Shown one piece after another: positions 1-7,688 of a DNA stretch of 57,212 nt. This DNA is from Candidatus Bipolaricaulota bacterium (GTDB taxonomy: Bacteria; Bipolaricaulota; Bipolaricaulia; Bipolaricaulales; Bipolaricaulaceae). A program made the translations under genes and the position numbers. The first letter of the stretch is position 1. Each line of letters starts with the position of its first letter. The notes under the pieces are model-generated. The model was not told where the DNA came from and made no database searches. It saw only the letters and a list, made by a program, of their open reading frames with translations. The DNA is taken from the NCBI GenBank assembly GCA_014360995.1, contig JACIWL010000008.1, forward strand, positions 1 to 57,212. The letters are read 5' to 3'.

Positions 1-129
1 CTCGGCATGCACCGTGCCCTCGATCCGCACTTCTTCGCCGCGCCAGTCCAGGGTGGCGATGTTCTCTTCCCCTTCCACCCGAAAAACCTTTCCCGGTGCG
101 GCGCGCATGGCATCCAAATCGAAGTGCAT
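1..129 (-). CDS. DUF177 (YceD) family protein, N-terminal part
   Basis: Only the first 43 codons lie in the window; the gene runs off the left edge. The reading frame starts at an ATG at 129 preceded by an AGGAGG site about six bases upstream. The peptide starts MHFDLDAMRAAPGK and reads on into the phrase RIEGTVHAE, which fits the start of the DUF177/YceD family (a domain usually encoded just before rpmF, for ribosomal protein L32). That family is linked to 23S rRNA or fatty-acid operons in other bacteria, but its exact role here is unknown. The gene is divergent from rplI. The assignment rests on a short stretch and could be wrong. Confidence 0.5.
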   Translation of the reverse strand, partial: MHFDLDAMRAAPGKVFRVEGEENIATLDWRGEEVRIEGTVHAE

Positions 130-146
130 TTCAACCTCCTAGAGGA

Positions 147-189
147 AGTATAGCCCGGCGTTGAGCATCGTACCCGCCCCCTCTACCAT
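147..189. promoter_or_regulatory. Divergent promoter region between DUF177 gene and rplI
   Basis: On the plus strand TTGAGC (161-166) and TACCAT (184-189) are separated by 17 bp and could drive rplI-murJ, with a leader carrying the AAAGGAGG site before 213. On the minus strand TATACT (complement of 147-152) is a good -10 box for the leftward gene; its -35 is not obvious. The same -35 sequence, TTGAGC, recurs in front of ftsH. Judged by eye only. Confidence 0.45.
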
Positions 190-212
190 TAGGGAAGACA
201 AAGGAGGACGCA

Positions 213-659
213 ATGAAAGTGCTTTTGGTCAAAGAGGTGCCTGGGCTGGGGACTCCCGGCGAAGTGGTGGAGGTGCGCGACGGATACGCCCGCAACTACC
301 TCCTTCCCAAGAAACTCGCGGTTTTGCCCACGCCCCACGAGCTTTCCCGTTACGCCAAGCTCAAGGTCCGCTATGAACAAGAGATCACTGATCGGCGGGC
401 CAAGGCCCAGGCCCTGGCGGAAAAGCTTCGGGATGCGGAATTCGTCTTCACTCGCCGCGTGCACGACAAAAACAAACTCTATGCGGCCGTGCGCGCCCAG
501 GACCTGGCCCAGGCCATCGCCGAGCGCTTCGGGGAGGAAATCCCTCTCGATCGCATAAAGCTTGAGCCCATCCACGAACTCGGCACTTACTCTGTGGAGA
601 TCCATCTTTATGAGGGCATCAAGGCCACGGTGCGGGTAAAGGTGGAGCCGACGGCCTGA
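213..659 (+). CDS. rplI: 50S ribosomal protein L9
   Basis: The 148-residue product has the usual length for bacterial L9. The N-terminal domain (about residues 1-50) carries the hallmark start MKVLLVKEVPGLG and the stretch DGYARNYLLPKKLA that contacts 23S rRNA; a charged helical linker (about 55-80) follows, then the C-terminal domain ending VRVKVEPTA. L9 binds the L1-stalk base of the large subunit and helps maintain reading frame. An AAAGGAGG site lies seven bases before the ATG. The stop overlaps the start of murJ by one base (TGATG), so the two are very likely co-transcribed and translationally coupled. Confidence 0.97.
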   Translation: MKVLLVKEVPGLGTPGEVVEVRDGYARNYLLPKKLAVLPTPHELSRYAKLKVRYEQEITDRRAKAQALAEKLRDAEFVFTRRVHDKNKLYAAVRAQDLAQAIAERFGEEIPLDRIKLEPIHELGTYSVEIHLYEGIKATVRVKVEPTA

Positions 660-2137
660 TGTTTCTTGGCCGTGTCTTCAGGGCTGCCCTTGGTACGGGT
701 CTTTCCCGCCTCACAGGGCTTCTTCGCGATGCGGCCATCGCCTACGCCTTTGGCGCTTCCGCAAGCTATGACGCCTTCTTGGTGGGGCTTTTCATCCCCC
801 AGGCCCTGCGCCAGGTGATCGGGGAGGCCGGGCTTGCCTCCGCGTTCATCCCCGTTTATGCCAAGGCCAAGGCCCGGGGAGAGGGCCAGGCCTTCGCCCG
901 CTCGTTCCTAAAACTCCTTCTTATTTTCCTTCCCCCGCTCGCCCTTTTGGGAAGCTTTCTTGCTCGGCTTTACGTGCCGATCCTCGCCGCTGGTTTCCCC
1001 CCGGATAAGATGCGCCAGGCCATCGACTTGGCCGCTTTTCTTTTCCCCCTCATCGTTTTTATTTCTCTTTCAGCTCTCCAAGCGGCAATCCTCAACGCCC
1101 ACGGGCGTTTTTTTCTGCCTTCTTTAGCCCCGGCCATCTTGAACTTGGGGATGGTGGCTGGAGCCCTTTTTCTTTCCAAGGTTTTCACGCCCCCCATTTT
1201 GGGGCTCGTGGTGGGGACCCTTGCGGGCGGGGCGGGCATGGTCCTCGCCCTCCTCCCCTCCTTTCGAAAAACCCTAGGCCCAAAAACCTCTGGCCCTTTT
1301 GTCCATCCCGATCTGCGGGAAGTGGGAAGGAGGCTTTTGCCTTGTCTTGCGGGGCTAGTGGTGGTGGAGGCCAATACCCTTGTGGATAACCGCCTTGCCT
1401 CCTATCTGCCGCACGGATCGATTGCCACTTTGCAGTATGCTATGCGGCTTTTTCAATTTCCGCTTGGGGTTTTGGCCGTGTCCGTGGCCGTTGTGGCTCT
1501 TCCGGCCCTATCAGAGCAGTTTGCCCAAAAAGAAGGCGAGGCCTTTCGCCGTACTTTAGCCCAGGGTTTTCTTCTCACCGCCGCCCTCATGGTCCCCGCG
1601 GCCTTGGGGCTTTGGGTCTTGGCCAAGCCCGCGGTGGCCCTCCTTTTTGAGCGCGGAGCCTTTGGGCCAGGGGATACGGCGCGCACTGCGCAAAACCTTT
1701 TGGGCTACCTTTTGGGGCTCTGGCCTTATGCCCTGGTCTATCTTTTTTCCCGAGCGTTTTACGCCTTGGGCCAGCCGGGCCTTCCCTTGCTCGGCGGCTT
1801 TTTCGCCCTCCTTGTGAATATCGGCCTTAATCTTTGGTGGGTGCGGATCTGGGGAACTTTTGGGTTGGCCTTGGCCACGGGCGCAGCCGGGTGGGCGGAC
1901 GCCCTTTTCTTGGCCGCGCTTCTTTGGCGGCGGGTGCCCGGCTGGATCCAGTGGCCCCGCGTTTTGGTGGTGATCCTCGCCAGCTTTTCTATGGCCGGGG
2001 TGGTGTGGGCCCTAGCTTGGGCTACCCAGCCTCTTGGCCCTTGGGCTCAAGTTTTCTTTGGGGTGAGCGCGGGATTTGTTCTCTACGCTGGGATATTGTG
2101 GCGTACCGGCCTTCTCCGCGCCCTTAGGGCCGGATGA
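659..2137 (+). CDS. murJ: Lipid II flippase MurJ (MviN family)
   Basis: The 492-residue, very hydrophobic protein has about fourteen transmembrane helices, as expected for the MOP-superfamily flippase that moves lipid II across the inner membrane for peptidoglycan synthesis. Family-typical phrases are visible: SRLTGLLRDAAIAYAFGAS near the N-terminus, GLASAFIPVYAKAKA around residue 60, and LFQFPLGVLAVSVAVVALP near residue 270. It is translationally coupled to rplI. Its last 14 bases overlap, tail to tail, the 3' end of the zinc protein gene on the other strand. The presence of murJ supports a cell with a peptidoglycan wall. Confidence 0.93.
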   Translation: MFLGRVFRAALGTGLSRLTGLLRDAAIAYAFGASASYDAFLVGLFIPQALRQVIGEAGLASAFIPVYAKAKARGEGQAFARSFLKLLLIFLPPLALLGSFLARLYVPILAAGFPPDKMRQAIDLAAFLFPLIVFISLSALQAAILNAHGRFFLPSLAPAILNLGMVAGALFLSKVFTPPILGLVVGTLAGGAGMVLALLPSFRKTLGPKTSGPFVHPDLREVGRRLLPCLAGLVVVEANTLVDNRLASYLPHGSIATLQYAMRLFQFPLGVLAVSVAVVALPALSEQFAQKEGEAFRRTLAQGFLLTAALMVPAALGLWVLAKPAVALLFERGAFGPGDTARTAQNLLGYLLGLWPYALVYLFSRAFYALGQPGLPLLGGFFALLVNIGLNLWWVRIWGTFGLALATGAAGWADALFLAALLWRRVPGWIQWPRVLVVILASFSMAGVVWALAWATQPLGPWAQVFFGVSAGFVLYAGILWRTGLLRALRAG

Positions 2138-2702
2138 TGAGGCTTGAGTCCTCCGGAGGGGGTGGGAAAGTCCCAAGGAGGGCGCGCACGAACCGGCGGT
2201 CGTCCTCGGGGATGCGCCAGCGGGAAAGCCATGTTTTCAGGGCGCGGGCCGCCGCCCGCACCGCCTCCCCTTCCACCTTCCCCTCGCGCACTAAGGGAAT
2301 AACGGCCGAGCTCAAGGTTTTCCCTAACGGAGAGGGAGCGGCCGAGACGAGGATGATCGGGCTCAAAGCCTGATCTAGATCGGACAGAGCTTGCTCCACC
2401 TCGGCATCGGTGGCAAAAGTTTTATGGAGGAAGGTGGCAAGGATTTCTGCCAGGGCGCGAATATAGAGCCAGGGAAGCTCGGGATTAGCCCTTTGCCAAG
2501 CGGCCCAGGCCTCCACAAGTTCGCGGCTGCGGCGCTCCCGCCAGCGAGCCTCCGCCTCCACCAGATACGGGCAAGAAGGAAGACAACGAAGGGTGCGGCC
2601 CCGCTCTTTCCCGCAACAGGCACTGCAGATCCACCGCTCCAAGGTGGGGCAGCGCCTTTCCCCGCTGCGCTGGCCACAGAGGCCGCACCGCTCGCCCTTC
2701 AA
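2124..2702 (-). CDS. Cys-rich putative zinc-binding protein, conserved, function unknown
   Basis: The 192-residue product begins with a compact cysteine-rich module: C6xxC9, C18, C26xxC29-C30, C40 and C44, with the phrases ICSACCGKERG and CLPSCPYL. I know this pattern from a conserved bacterial family of unknown function; the rest (about residues 60-192) is helical with no motif I recognise. I chose the TTG at 2702 as start because it overlaps the DUF59 stop (CATTGA context) and puts the Cys cluster at the very N-terminus; a frame extending further upstream would run inside the DUF59 gene. It is the last gene of the ftsH-dxr-rrf2-DUF59 chain, which hints at metal or Fe-S metabolism, but that is only inference. 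Confidence 0.7.
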   Translation of the reverse strand: MKGERCGLCGQRSGERRCPTLERWICSACCGKERGRTLRCLPSCPYLVEAEARWRERRSRELVEAWAAWQRANPELPWLYIRALAEILATFLHKTFATDAEVEQALSDLDQALSPIILVSAAPSPLGKTLSSAVIPLVREGKVEGEAVRAAARALKTWLSRWRIPEDDRRFVRALLGTFPPPPEDSSLIIRP

Positions 2703-3001
2703 TGGCCGAACATTTCCCGGGCCTCTTCGGACATGCGTTCCGGCGTCCACCGCGGCTCCCAAACCAGGTTCACTTCCACATCGTAGTCGGAAAACCTCTC
2801 CCGCAGAGCTTCCTCCACCTGAGCGGGAAGGAGGGCGGCCAGCGGGCAAGCAGGGGTGGTGAGGGTCATGTCCACGATGATCCGGTTCTCCTCCACCTGG
2901 ACATCGTAGATGAGCCCGAGGTCCACCACGTTGATCCCGAGCTCCGGATCCACCACCCTTTCCCGCAGGACCGCGCGAACCTCATCGGCGGAGGGCCGCA
3001 C
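2699..3001 (-). CDS. MIP18/DUF59 family metal-sulfur cluster assembly factor
   Basis: The 100-residue protein is a single DUF59 domain: DELGI-type stretch VVDPELGINVVDLGLIYDV (about 17-35), a beta strand IIVDMTLTTPACPL with the conserved Cys (about 52), then an amphipathic helix and a final strand ending in NLVWEPRW. The family (SufT, PaaD, MIP18) helps mature Fe-S proteins. It starts with GTG at 3001, overlapping the stop of the Rrf2 gene by one base (TAGTG), and its own stop overlaps the TTG start of the zinc protein. The link with an Rrf2 regulator supports a role in Fe-S cluster supply. Confidence 0.9.
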   Translation of the reverse strand: MRPSADEVRAVLRERVVDPELGINVVDLGLIYDVQVEENRIIVDMTLTTPACPLAALLPAQVEEALRERFSDYDVEVNLVWEPRWTPERMSEEAREMFGH

Positions 3002-3426
3002 TACTTCCCTCCTTTGCCCATGGCGAGCAAGTCCGCGAGCGTGGTGTTCTCCAATTCCTCAAGGAGGCGGGTTTCCAGGCGGTTCCAGAACGGCCAGGTG
3101 GGGCAGCTCTTTTCCACGGGATGGACGCCGGCTCCGCGGCCCCGCAGTTGACCGTAGGCCAATTCCAAAGCCTCGGGCTCCAGGGCCCGGATCACCGCGC
3201 CCACCTTGATCTCTGCGGGCTTACGGGCCAGTTTGTACCCCCCTACCCGGCCCTTTTGGGCCTCTACAAACCCCGACCGGCGCAGGTCCATGAGGAGCCG
3301 CCGGAGGAAGCTCTCCGGAACCCGGTACACCTCAGCCAAGGTGTGGGCCGACTGGAAGCCCTCGGCGTTGGTGGCCAAATCGCAAAGGATCCGCAGTCCG
3401 TAGCTTATCCTTCTGCTGGTAAGCAT
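3001..3426 (-). CDS. Rrf2 family transcriptional regulator
   Basis: The 141-residue product has the winged-helix start typical of Rrf2/IscR proteins (SRRISYGLRILCDLA, then VPESFLRRLLMDLRRSGFV and the wing KGRVGGYKLAR), and the C-terminal ending TLADLL. IscR-type members bind a [2Fe-2S] cluster through three cysteines around residue 92-104; here only one remains (SCPTWPFW, about residue 117), so cluster binding would need other ligands or a partner. ATG at 3426 follows dxr by 13 bases. A TAAAAT box (complement of 3437-3442) ten bases before the ATG may give an extra, nearly leaderless start inside the dxr end. Confidence 0.88.
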   Translation of the reverse strand: MLTSRRISYGLRILCDLATNAEGFQSAHTLAEVYRVPESFLRRLLMDLRRSGFVEAQKGRVGGYKLARKPAEIKVGAVIRALEPEALELAYGQLRGRGAGVHPVEKSCPTWPFWNRLETRLLEELENTTLADLLAMGKGGK

Positions 3427-3439
3427 AGCGGGCGTGATT

Positions 3440-4588
3440 TTATCCAAGTTGGGGGTAGCGCGCCACAAACCGCCAAGCCTCTTGGCGCGCCCAACTGTCC
3501 GCCCAGAGGATGGCCCCAAGGTTTTCTGCTGGTCGTTTTTCGTGCTGAGAAAGGACGTGGGCGATCCCCTCGGCGATGGCGGTGAATGGGATTTTTCTCT
3601 CCAAAAAGGCCTGGACAAGCACCTCGTCCGCGGCGTTGGCCACCGCCGGGGCCGTCCCCCCTTCCCTTCCCGCTTCCAAAACCGTCCAGAAGGCAGGATA
3701 GCGCTCTCGCGAAAGCTCGCGGAAATTGAGGGTGAGGGGAACAAGGCGCAGGGGAATTTTGGGAGGAAGGCGCTCGGGGTAAGTGAGAGCGGCGCGGATG
3801 GGAAGGCGCATATCCGCCGCGGCAAGCTGGGCCAAAATCGAGCCATCCCGCAGTTCCACCAGGGCATGGACCAAGGATTCCGGATGGAGTACCACACCGA
3901 TCTTCTCCCAGGCAATTTGAAAAAGGTGGTGGGCCTCGATGACCTCGAAGGCTTTGTTCACCAGAGTAGCGGAGTCCACGGTGATGCGCGGCCCCATTTT
4001 CCAGGTGGGATGGCGCAGGGCCTCCGCGGGGGTGACTTGGGAAAGCTCGGCTGGATCGCGCTCGCGAAAGGGGCCGCCGGAGGCGGTGATCCAAAGGCGC
4101 TCCACCTCCTCGCGCCTCACTCCGGAAAAAAGCTGCCAAAGGGCGGCGTGCTCGGAGTCCACAGGGATGATCTGGTCCGAAAAACGGCGGGCGGCCATCA
4201 CCAATTCCCCGCCCACCACCAGGGATTCTTTATTGGCCAAAGCCAGGCGTTTTCCCGCGTTAAGGGCACTTAAAGTGGGAAAAATTCCGACCGCCCCCAC
4301 CACCGCGTTTAAAACGAGCTCCACTTCCGGGAGGGCGGCGAGCTCCGCCAGGCCATCCGGCCCCCACCGCACACGGGCCTTGGGCAAAAGCTTTTGGAGT
4401 TTTTCCGCGTCCTCCTTCTCCGCCACACAAAGCTCGCGCACCCCGAATTCCTGGGCTTGTTGGGCCAAAGCCTCCACGTTCCGGCCGGCGGCCAGAGCCA
4501 CTACTTCAAATCGCTCCGGGAAGCGACGGATCTCTTCGAGGGCTTGAAGGCCGATGGAGCCGGTGGAGCCAAGGACGGCGAGCTTCAT
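3440..4588 (-). CDS. dxr: 1-deoxy-D-xylulose 5-phosphate reductoisomerase
   Basis: The 382-residue enzyme reduces and rearranges DXP to MEP, the committed step of the non-mevalonate isoprenoid pathway, using NADPH and a divalent metal. Visible are the NADPH-binding start GSTGSIGLQALEEI (residues 8-21), the phrases LANKESLVVGG and PVDSEHAALWQL (metal and substrate loop), TASGGPFRER, and the flexible-loop HPTWKMGPRITVDSATLVNK. Length is normal. The ATG overlaps the ftsH stop (ATGA). The product of the pathway needs the Fe-S enzymes IspG and IspH, which may be why an Rrf2 and a DUF59 gene follow, but this is inference. Confidence 0.97.
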   Translation of the reverse strand: MKLAVLGSTGSIGLQALEEIRRFPERFEVVALAAGRNVEALAQQAQEFGVRELCVAEKEDAEKLQKLLPKARVRWGPDGLAELAALPEVELVLNAVVGAVGIFPTLSALNAGKRLALANKESLVVGGELVMAARRFSDQIIPVDSEHAALWQLFSGVRREEVERLWITASGGPFRERDPAELSQVTPAEALRHPTWKMGPRITVDSATLVNKAFEVIEAHHLFQIAWEKIGVVLHPESLVHALVELRDGSILAQLAAADMRLPIRAALTYPERLPPKIPLRLVPLTLNFRELSRERYPAFWTVLEAGREGGTAPAVANAADEVLVQAFLERKIPFTAIAEGIAHVLSQHEKRPAENLGAILWADSWARQEAWRFVARYPQLG

Positions 4589-6423
4589 CCCACCGGCTGG
4601 GGGGCAAGATCCGAAAGGAGCCGGTCCACGTCCTCTTTGTCCAGGGTCTCCCGGCGCAAAAGCTCTTCGGCCACACGATCCAGGGCCCCGCGATACCGGC
4701 TCACTAAATCCTTGGCCCGGCTATAGGCCTCAAGGACGATGCGGCGGATCTCCCGGTCAATGGCGGCCGTGAGCTCCTCGGAGTGCTCGTCGCTTTTTAC
4801 GATTTCCTCCCCCAAAAACACGTTGGTGCGTTCCTTTCCCAGGCTCAACGGACCAAGCTCCTCGCTCATTCCGTATTCCACCACCATGCGCTTAGCTAGT
4901 TCTGTTGCGTGTTTGAGGTCCTCGGCGGCCCCGGTGGTCTGGTCCCCAAACACCACCTCTTCCGCGGCGCGGCCGCCCAAAAGGACGGCAAGGCGATCCA
5001 TGAGCTCGGACTTCGTGAGGAGATAGCGGTCCTCGGCGGGAAGTTGCAAGGCATAGCCGAGGGCGCCCATCCCTCGGGGGACGATGGTCACTTTGAGGAT
5101 CGGATCAGCATTGGGCACGAGTTTGCTCACCAGGGCGTGGCCAGCCTCGTGGTAGGCAATCCTCCGCCGCTCCTCCTCCTTTATGTACATGCCTTTCCGC
5201 GCTAGCCCCGTGATGACCCGCTCCAGGGCTTCTTCGAAATCGGCCATTTCAATGGCTGGCTTATTTTTGCGGGCGGCAAGAAGGGCGGCCTCGTTGCAGA
5301 GGTTTTCCAAATCTGCGCCCACAAACCCAGGAGTACGACGGGCAAGGAGGCTCAGGTCCACATCGGGAGCGAGCTTTTTGCCACGGGTGTGCACGCGGAG
5401 GATGGCCTCCCGGCCGTGGAGGTCGGGCGGGGGCACCACGATCTTCCGGTCGAACCGCCCCGGGCGAAGGAGGGCCGGGTCCAACACATCGGGCCTGTTC
5501 GTGGCGGCAAGGACGATCACCCCTGTGTCGCCCTCAAACCCGTCCATCTCCGCCAAAAGCTGGTTCAGGGTCTGCTCCCGCTCGTCATGGCCTCCGCCGA
5601 TCCCGGCGCCCCGCTTGCGTCCCACCGCGTCCAGCTCGTCGATGAACACGATGCAGGGAGCGTTGGCCTTAGCCTTTTGGAACATGTCCCGCACCCGCGC
5701 CGCACCCACGCCCACGAACATCTCCACGAAATCCGAGCCGGAGATGGAGAAGAACGGGACCCCCGCTTCCCCGGCGATGGCCCGCGCAAGAAGGGTTTTT
5801 CCCGTCCCCGGCGGGCCGACGAGGAGGATCCCTTTAGGGATCTTCGCCCCAAGGCGCGCAAACCGCCCCGGATCGCGGAGATAGTCCACGATCTCCCGCA
5901 CTTCCTCCAAAACCTCATCTATCCCAGCCACGTCCTTGAACGTGACCTTGGTGTACTCCTTGGTGACGAGCTTGGCCCGGGACTGGGTGAAAGAGAACGC
6001 GTTGGTTCCCTGCATCCGCCGCATCATCCAGCTCCAAAAGGCAATAACAAGGATCACCGGGAGGACGTAGCCGAGAAGGGTGAGGAACCAGCTTGCCCCC
6101 GAAGATGACTGGAACTGGATGGAAACTCCCTGAGCATCCAAAATGCCGATCAATTCGCTATAAGCCGGGGAGCTCTCCGGCGGCCCTTGGGTGGAGAAGC
6201 GTTCCCCGGTCTTTAGCACCCCCTCGATTTTGGCGCCCTGGATGACGACCTCTGCTACCTTCCCCGCCCGTACCTGCTCAAGGAAGTGGGAATAGCTGAA
6301 GGTATTAGTGCGGGGGGAGCTGGTCTGAAAGAGCTGCACCAACAAAAACACCACCAGGCCCAACACCAAAAGGAAGGTGATGAGCCGGAGGTTCCCAGGT
6401 GTTCCAATTGGCCTCTTCTCCAT
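4585..6423 (-). CDS. ftsH: ATP-dependent zinc metalloprotease FtsH
   Basis: The 612-residue inner-membrane AAA+ protease has two N-terminal transmembrane helices (about 15-35 and 115-135) flanking a small periplasmic domain, then the AAA module with Walker A GPPGTGKT, Walker [11 protein letters not shown], the second region of homology [18 protein letters not shown], and the zinc site HEAGH (about 423). It removes unassembled membrane proteins and unstable cytosolic factors. I prefer the ATG at 6423; a GTG three bases earlier is possible. No Shine-Dalgarno site is present, but a TTGAGC-17-TAAAAT promoter ends eight bases before the ATG, so the mRNA is probably leaderless. It heads the ftsH-dxr-rrf2-DUF59 chain. 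Confidence 0.97.
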   Translation of the reverse strand: MEKRPIGTPGNLRLITFLLVLGLVVFLLVQLFQTSSPRTNTFSYSHFLEQVRAGKVAEVVIQGAKIEGVLKTGERFSTQGPPESSPAYSELIGILDAQGVSIQFQSSSGASWFLTLLGYVLPVILVIAFWSWMMRRMQGTNAFSFTQSRAKLVTKEYTKVTFKDVAGIDEVLEEVREIVDYLRDPGRFARLGAKIPKGILLVGPPGTGKTLLARAIAGEAGVPFFSISGSDFVEMFVGVGAARVRDMFQKAKANAPCIVFIDELDAVGRKRGAGIGGGHDEREQTLNQLLAEMDGFEGDTGVIVLAATNRPDVLDPALLRPGRFDRKIVVPPPDLHGREAILRVHTRGKKLAPDVDLSLLARRTPGFVGADLENLCNEAALLAARKNKPAIEMADFEEALERVITGLARKGMYIKEEERRRIAYHEAGHALVSKLVPNADPILKVTIVPRGMGALGYALQLPAEDRYLLTKSELMDRLAVLLGGRAAEEVVFGDQTTGAAEDLKHATELAKRMVVEYGMSEELGPLSLGKERTNVFLGEEIVKSDEHSEELTAAIDREIRRIVLEAYSRAKDLVSRYRGALDRVAEELLRRETLDKEDVDRLLSDLAPQPVG

Positions 6424-6431
6424 CACAACGC

Positions 6432-6460
6432 ATTTTAGCCCCCGAGCTTCCCACGCTCAA
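6432..6460 (-). promoter_or_regulatory. Promoter of ftsH, likely leaderless
   Basis: Read on the minus strand, TTGAGC (6460-6455) and TAAAAT (6437-6432) are separated by exactly 17 bases. The ATG of ftsH begins eight bases after the -10 box, where the transcript start would be expected. There is no AGGAG-like site between. It is the cleanest case of the leaderless pattern in this window. Confidence 0.65.
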
Positions 6461-6481
6461 ACAAAGGGCTTGCAGAAGGAT

Positions 6482-7489
6482 CTAGCTCCAGACGCCAGGG
6501 ATAATGGCCCCACAGCGGGGGCAGTGCCCATCAAGGATGGCATTTTCTAAGACGTAAAAGCCGTAGCGACGTACAAGGATTCGGCTGCAAGAAGGACAAA
6601 GCGTGTCCTCTCCCTCACCCGGGACATTCCCCAGATACACGAAATGGAGCCCCGCCGAAAGCCCGATTTCCCGAGCCTTGCGGAGGGTTGAAAGGGGGGT
6701 TGGAGGAAGGTCCCAGACTTTATAGGCCGGGACAAATCGGGAAATGTGCCAAGGGATATCCGAGGAGATTCCAGCCAGAAACTCCGCGATCCAGCGCAGC
6801 TCCTCTTCCGAATCGTTTCTCCCTGGGATGAGGAGGGTGGTGACCTCCACCCAGATCCCGGCCTCCCACATCCGGGCGATGGTGTCCAAGACCGGCTGTA
6901 GCGAAGCTCCGCAGAATTTCCGATAGAACTCCTCGGAAAAGCTTTTCAGGTCGACGTTGGCGGCGTGGAGCCAGCCTTTGGCCGCAGCTAGGGCTTCCGC
7001 GGTCATGTAGCCATTAGTGACGAAAATGTTGCGCAAACCCTCTTCCACCGCGAGTTTTCCTGTCTCATGGCATAGCTCGAAGAACACGGTGGGTTCCGTG
7101 TAGGTGTAGGAGATGGAGCGGGCCTGGGTGGTTTTGGCCGCGGCCACAATTTCCGCGGGTGTAATCTCCTCGCCCACCACTCGTCCTTTCTCCCGGGGAA
7201 ACTGGGAGATCTCGTAGTTCTGGCAGAAATCGCAGCGGAAGTTGCAGCCCACCGTGGCGATGGAGAGGGTACCCGTTCCCGGCAGGAAGTGGAAAAGGGG
7301 CTTTTTCTCCACCGGGTCCAGGGCCTGGGAGACGATGCGGCCGTACACGAGGGAGTAGAGTTTTCCCCCGCGGTTTTCCCGCACCCCGCAGATCCCGCGG
7401 CGGCCCGGAGAAATCAGGCAACGATGGGCGCAGAGCTGACAGCGCACCCGGCCCTCGCCCGCGTCCTCCCAGAGCATCGCCTCCCGCAT
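6482..7489 (-). CDS. amrS: AmmeMemoRadiSam system radical SAM enzyme
   Basis: The protein (335 residues from the ATG at 7489) starts with a cysteine-rich segment (CQLCAHRC, then GICGVRENRGGKLYSL) and has the radical SAM motif in GCNFRCDFCQN, the SAM-site phrase SYTYTEPTVFFE, and a C-terminal Cys pair region (CPSC, CPRC) that looks zinc-binding. This fits AmrS of the AmmeMemoRadiSam family, whose substrate is not settled. No Memo (AmrB) or AMMECR1 (AmrA) gene is adjacent. A longer frame reaches 7567 and another ATG lies at 7498; I chose 7489 because TTGGCG-17-TAGGAT ends seven bases upstream and no ribosome site is seen. Next to ftsH but separated from it by 59 bases. Confidence 0.88.
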   Translation of the reverse strand: MREAMLWEDAGEGRVRCQLCAHRCLISPGRRGICGVRENRGGKLYSLVYGRIVSQALDPVEKKPLFHFLPGTGTLSIATVGCNFRCDFCQNYEISQFPREKGRVVGEEITPAEIVAAAKTTQARSISYTYTEPTVFFELCHETGKLAVEEGLRNIFVTNGYMTAEALAAAKGWLHAANVDLKSFSEEFYRKFCGASLQPVLDTIARMWEAGIWVEVTTLLIPGRNDSEEELRWIAEFLAGISSDIPWHISRFVPAYKVWDLPPTPLSTLRKAREIGLSAGLHFVYLGNVPGEGEDTLCPSCSRILVRRYGFYVLENAILDGHCPRCGAIIPGVWS

Positions 7490-7549
7490 CTTTCCCATCC
7501 TAGCCCCAAATTGCCGCCCCGCCAAATTCGGGACATTTGTCCAAAAGTG

Positions 7550-7579
7550 TAGACACCCTTGTCCCAAACACTATATAAT
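7550..7579 (+). promoter_or_regulatory. Promoter of the surface-protein operon
   Basis: TAGACA (7550-7555) and a perfect TATAAT (7574-7579) are separated by 18 bp. Transcription would start near 7586, giving a leader of about 100 bases before the ATG at 7689. This is the best sigma-70-type box pair ahead of the 7689-12528 operon. Confidence 0.6.
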
Positions 7580-7600
7580 GAGCCACCCCTTGGCCAAAGA

Positions 7601-7636
7601 AAGGAGGTGATGGGAGGAAGGGAGAGCTTGAGATAG
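7601..7636 (+). other. Perfect anti-SD complement and 8-codon open frame in the 5' leader
   Basis: The leader contains AAGGAGGTGAT (7601-7611), fully complementary to the standard 3' end of bacterial 16S rRNA. The only nearby start codon, ATG at 7610, lies inside that stretch and opens an eight-codon frame ending at TAG 7636, too close for normal initiation. It may be a ribosome standby or mRNA-stabilising site, a leader peptide, or chance in purine-rich DNA. The real gene has its own AAGGAGG site before 7689. Confidence 0.3.
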
Positions 7637-7688
7637 CGGTGGGTTCCCCGGCGAGGATTAGTTGGGCCTAAAAGGGGAAGGAGGTCGA

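Noticed and set aside
7580-7688. Riboswitch in the 100-base leader of the surface operon
   Set aside because: I found no match to a known aptamer core and no convincing stem set; only the anti-SD-like stretch stands out.
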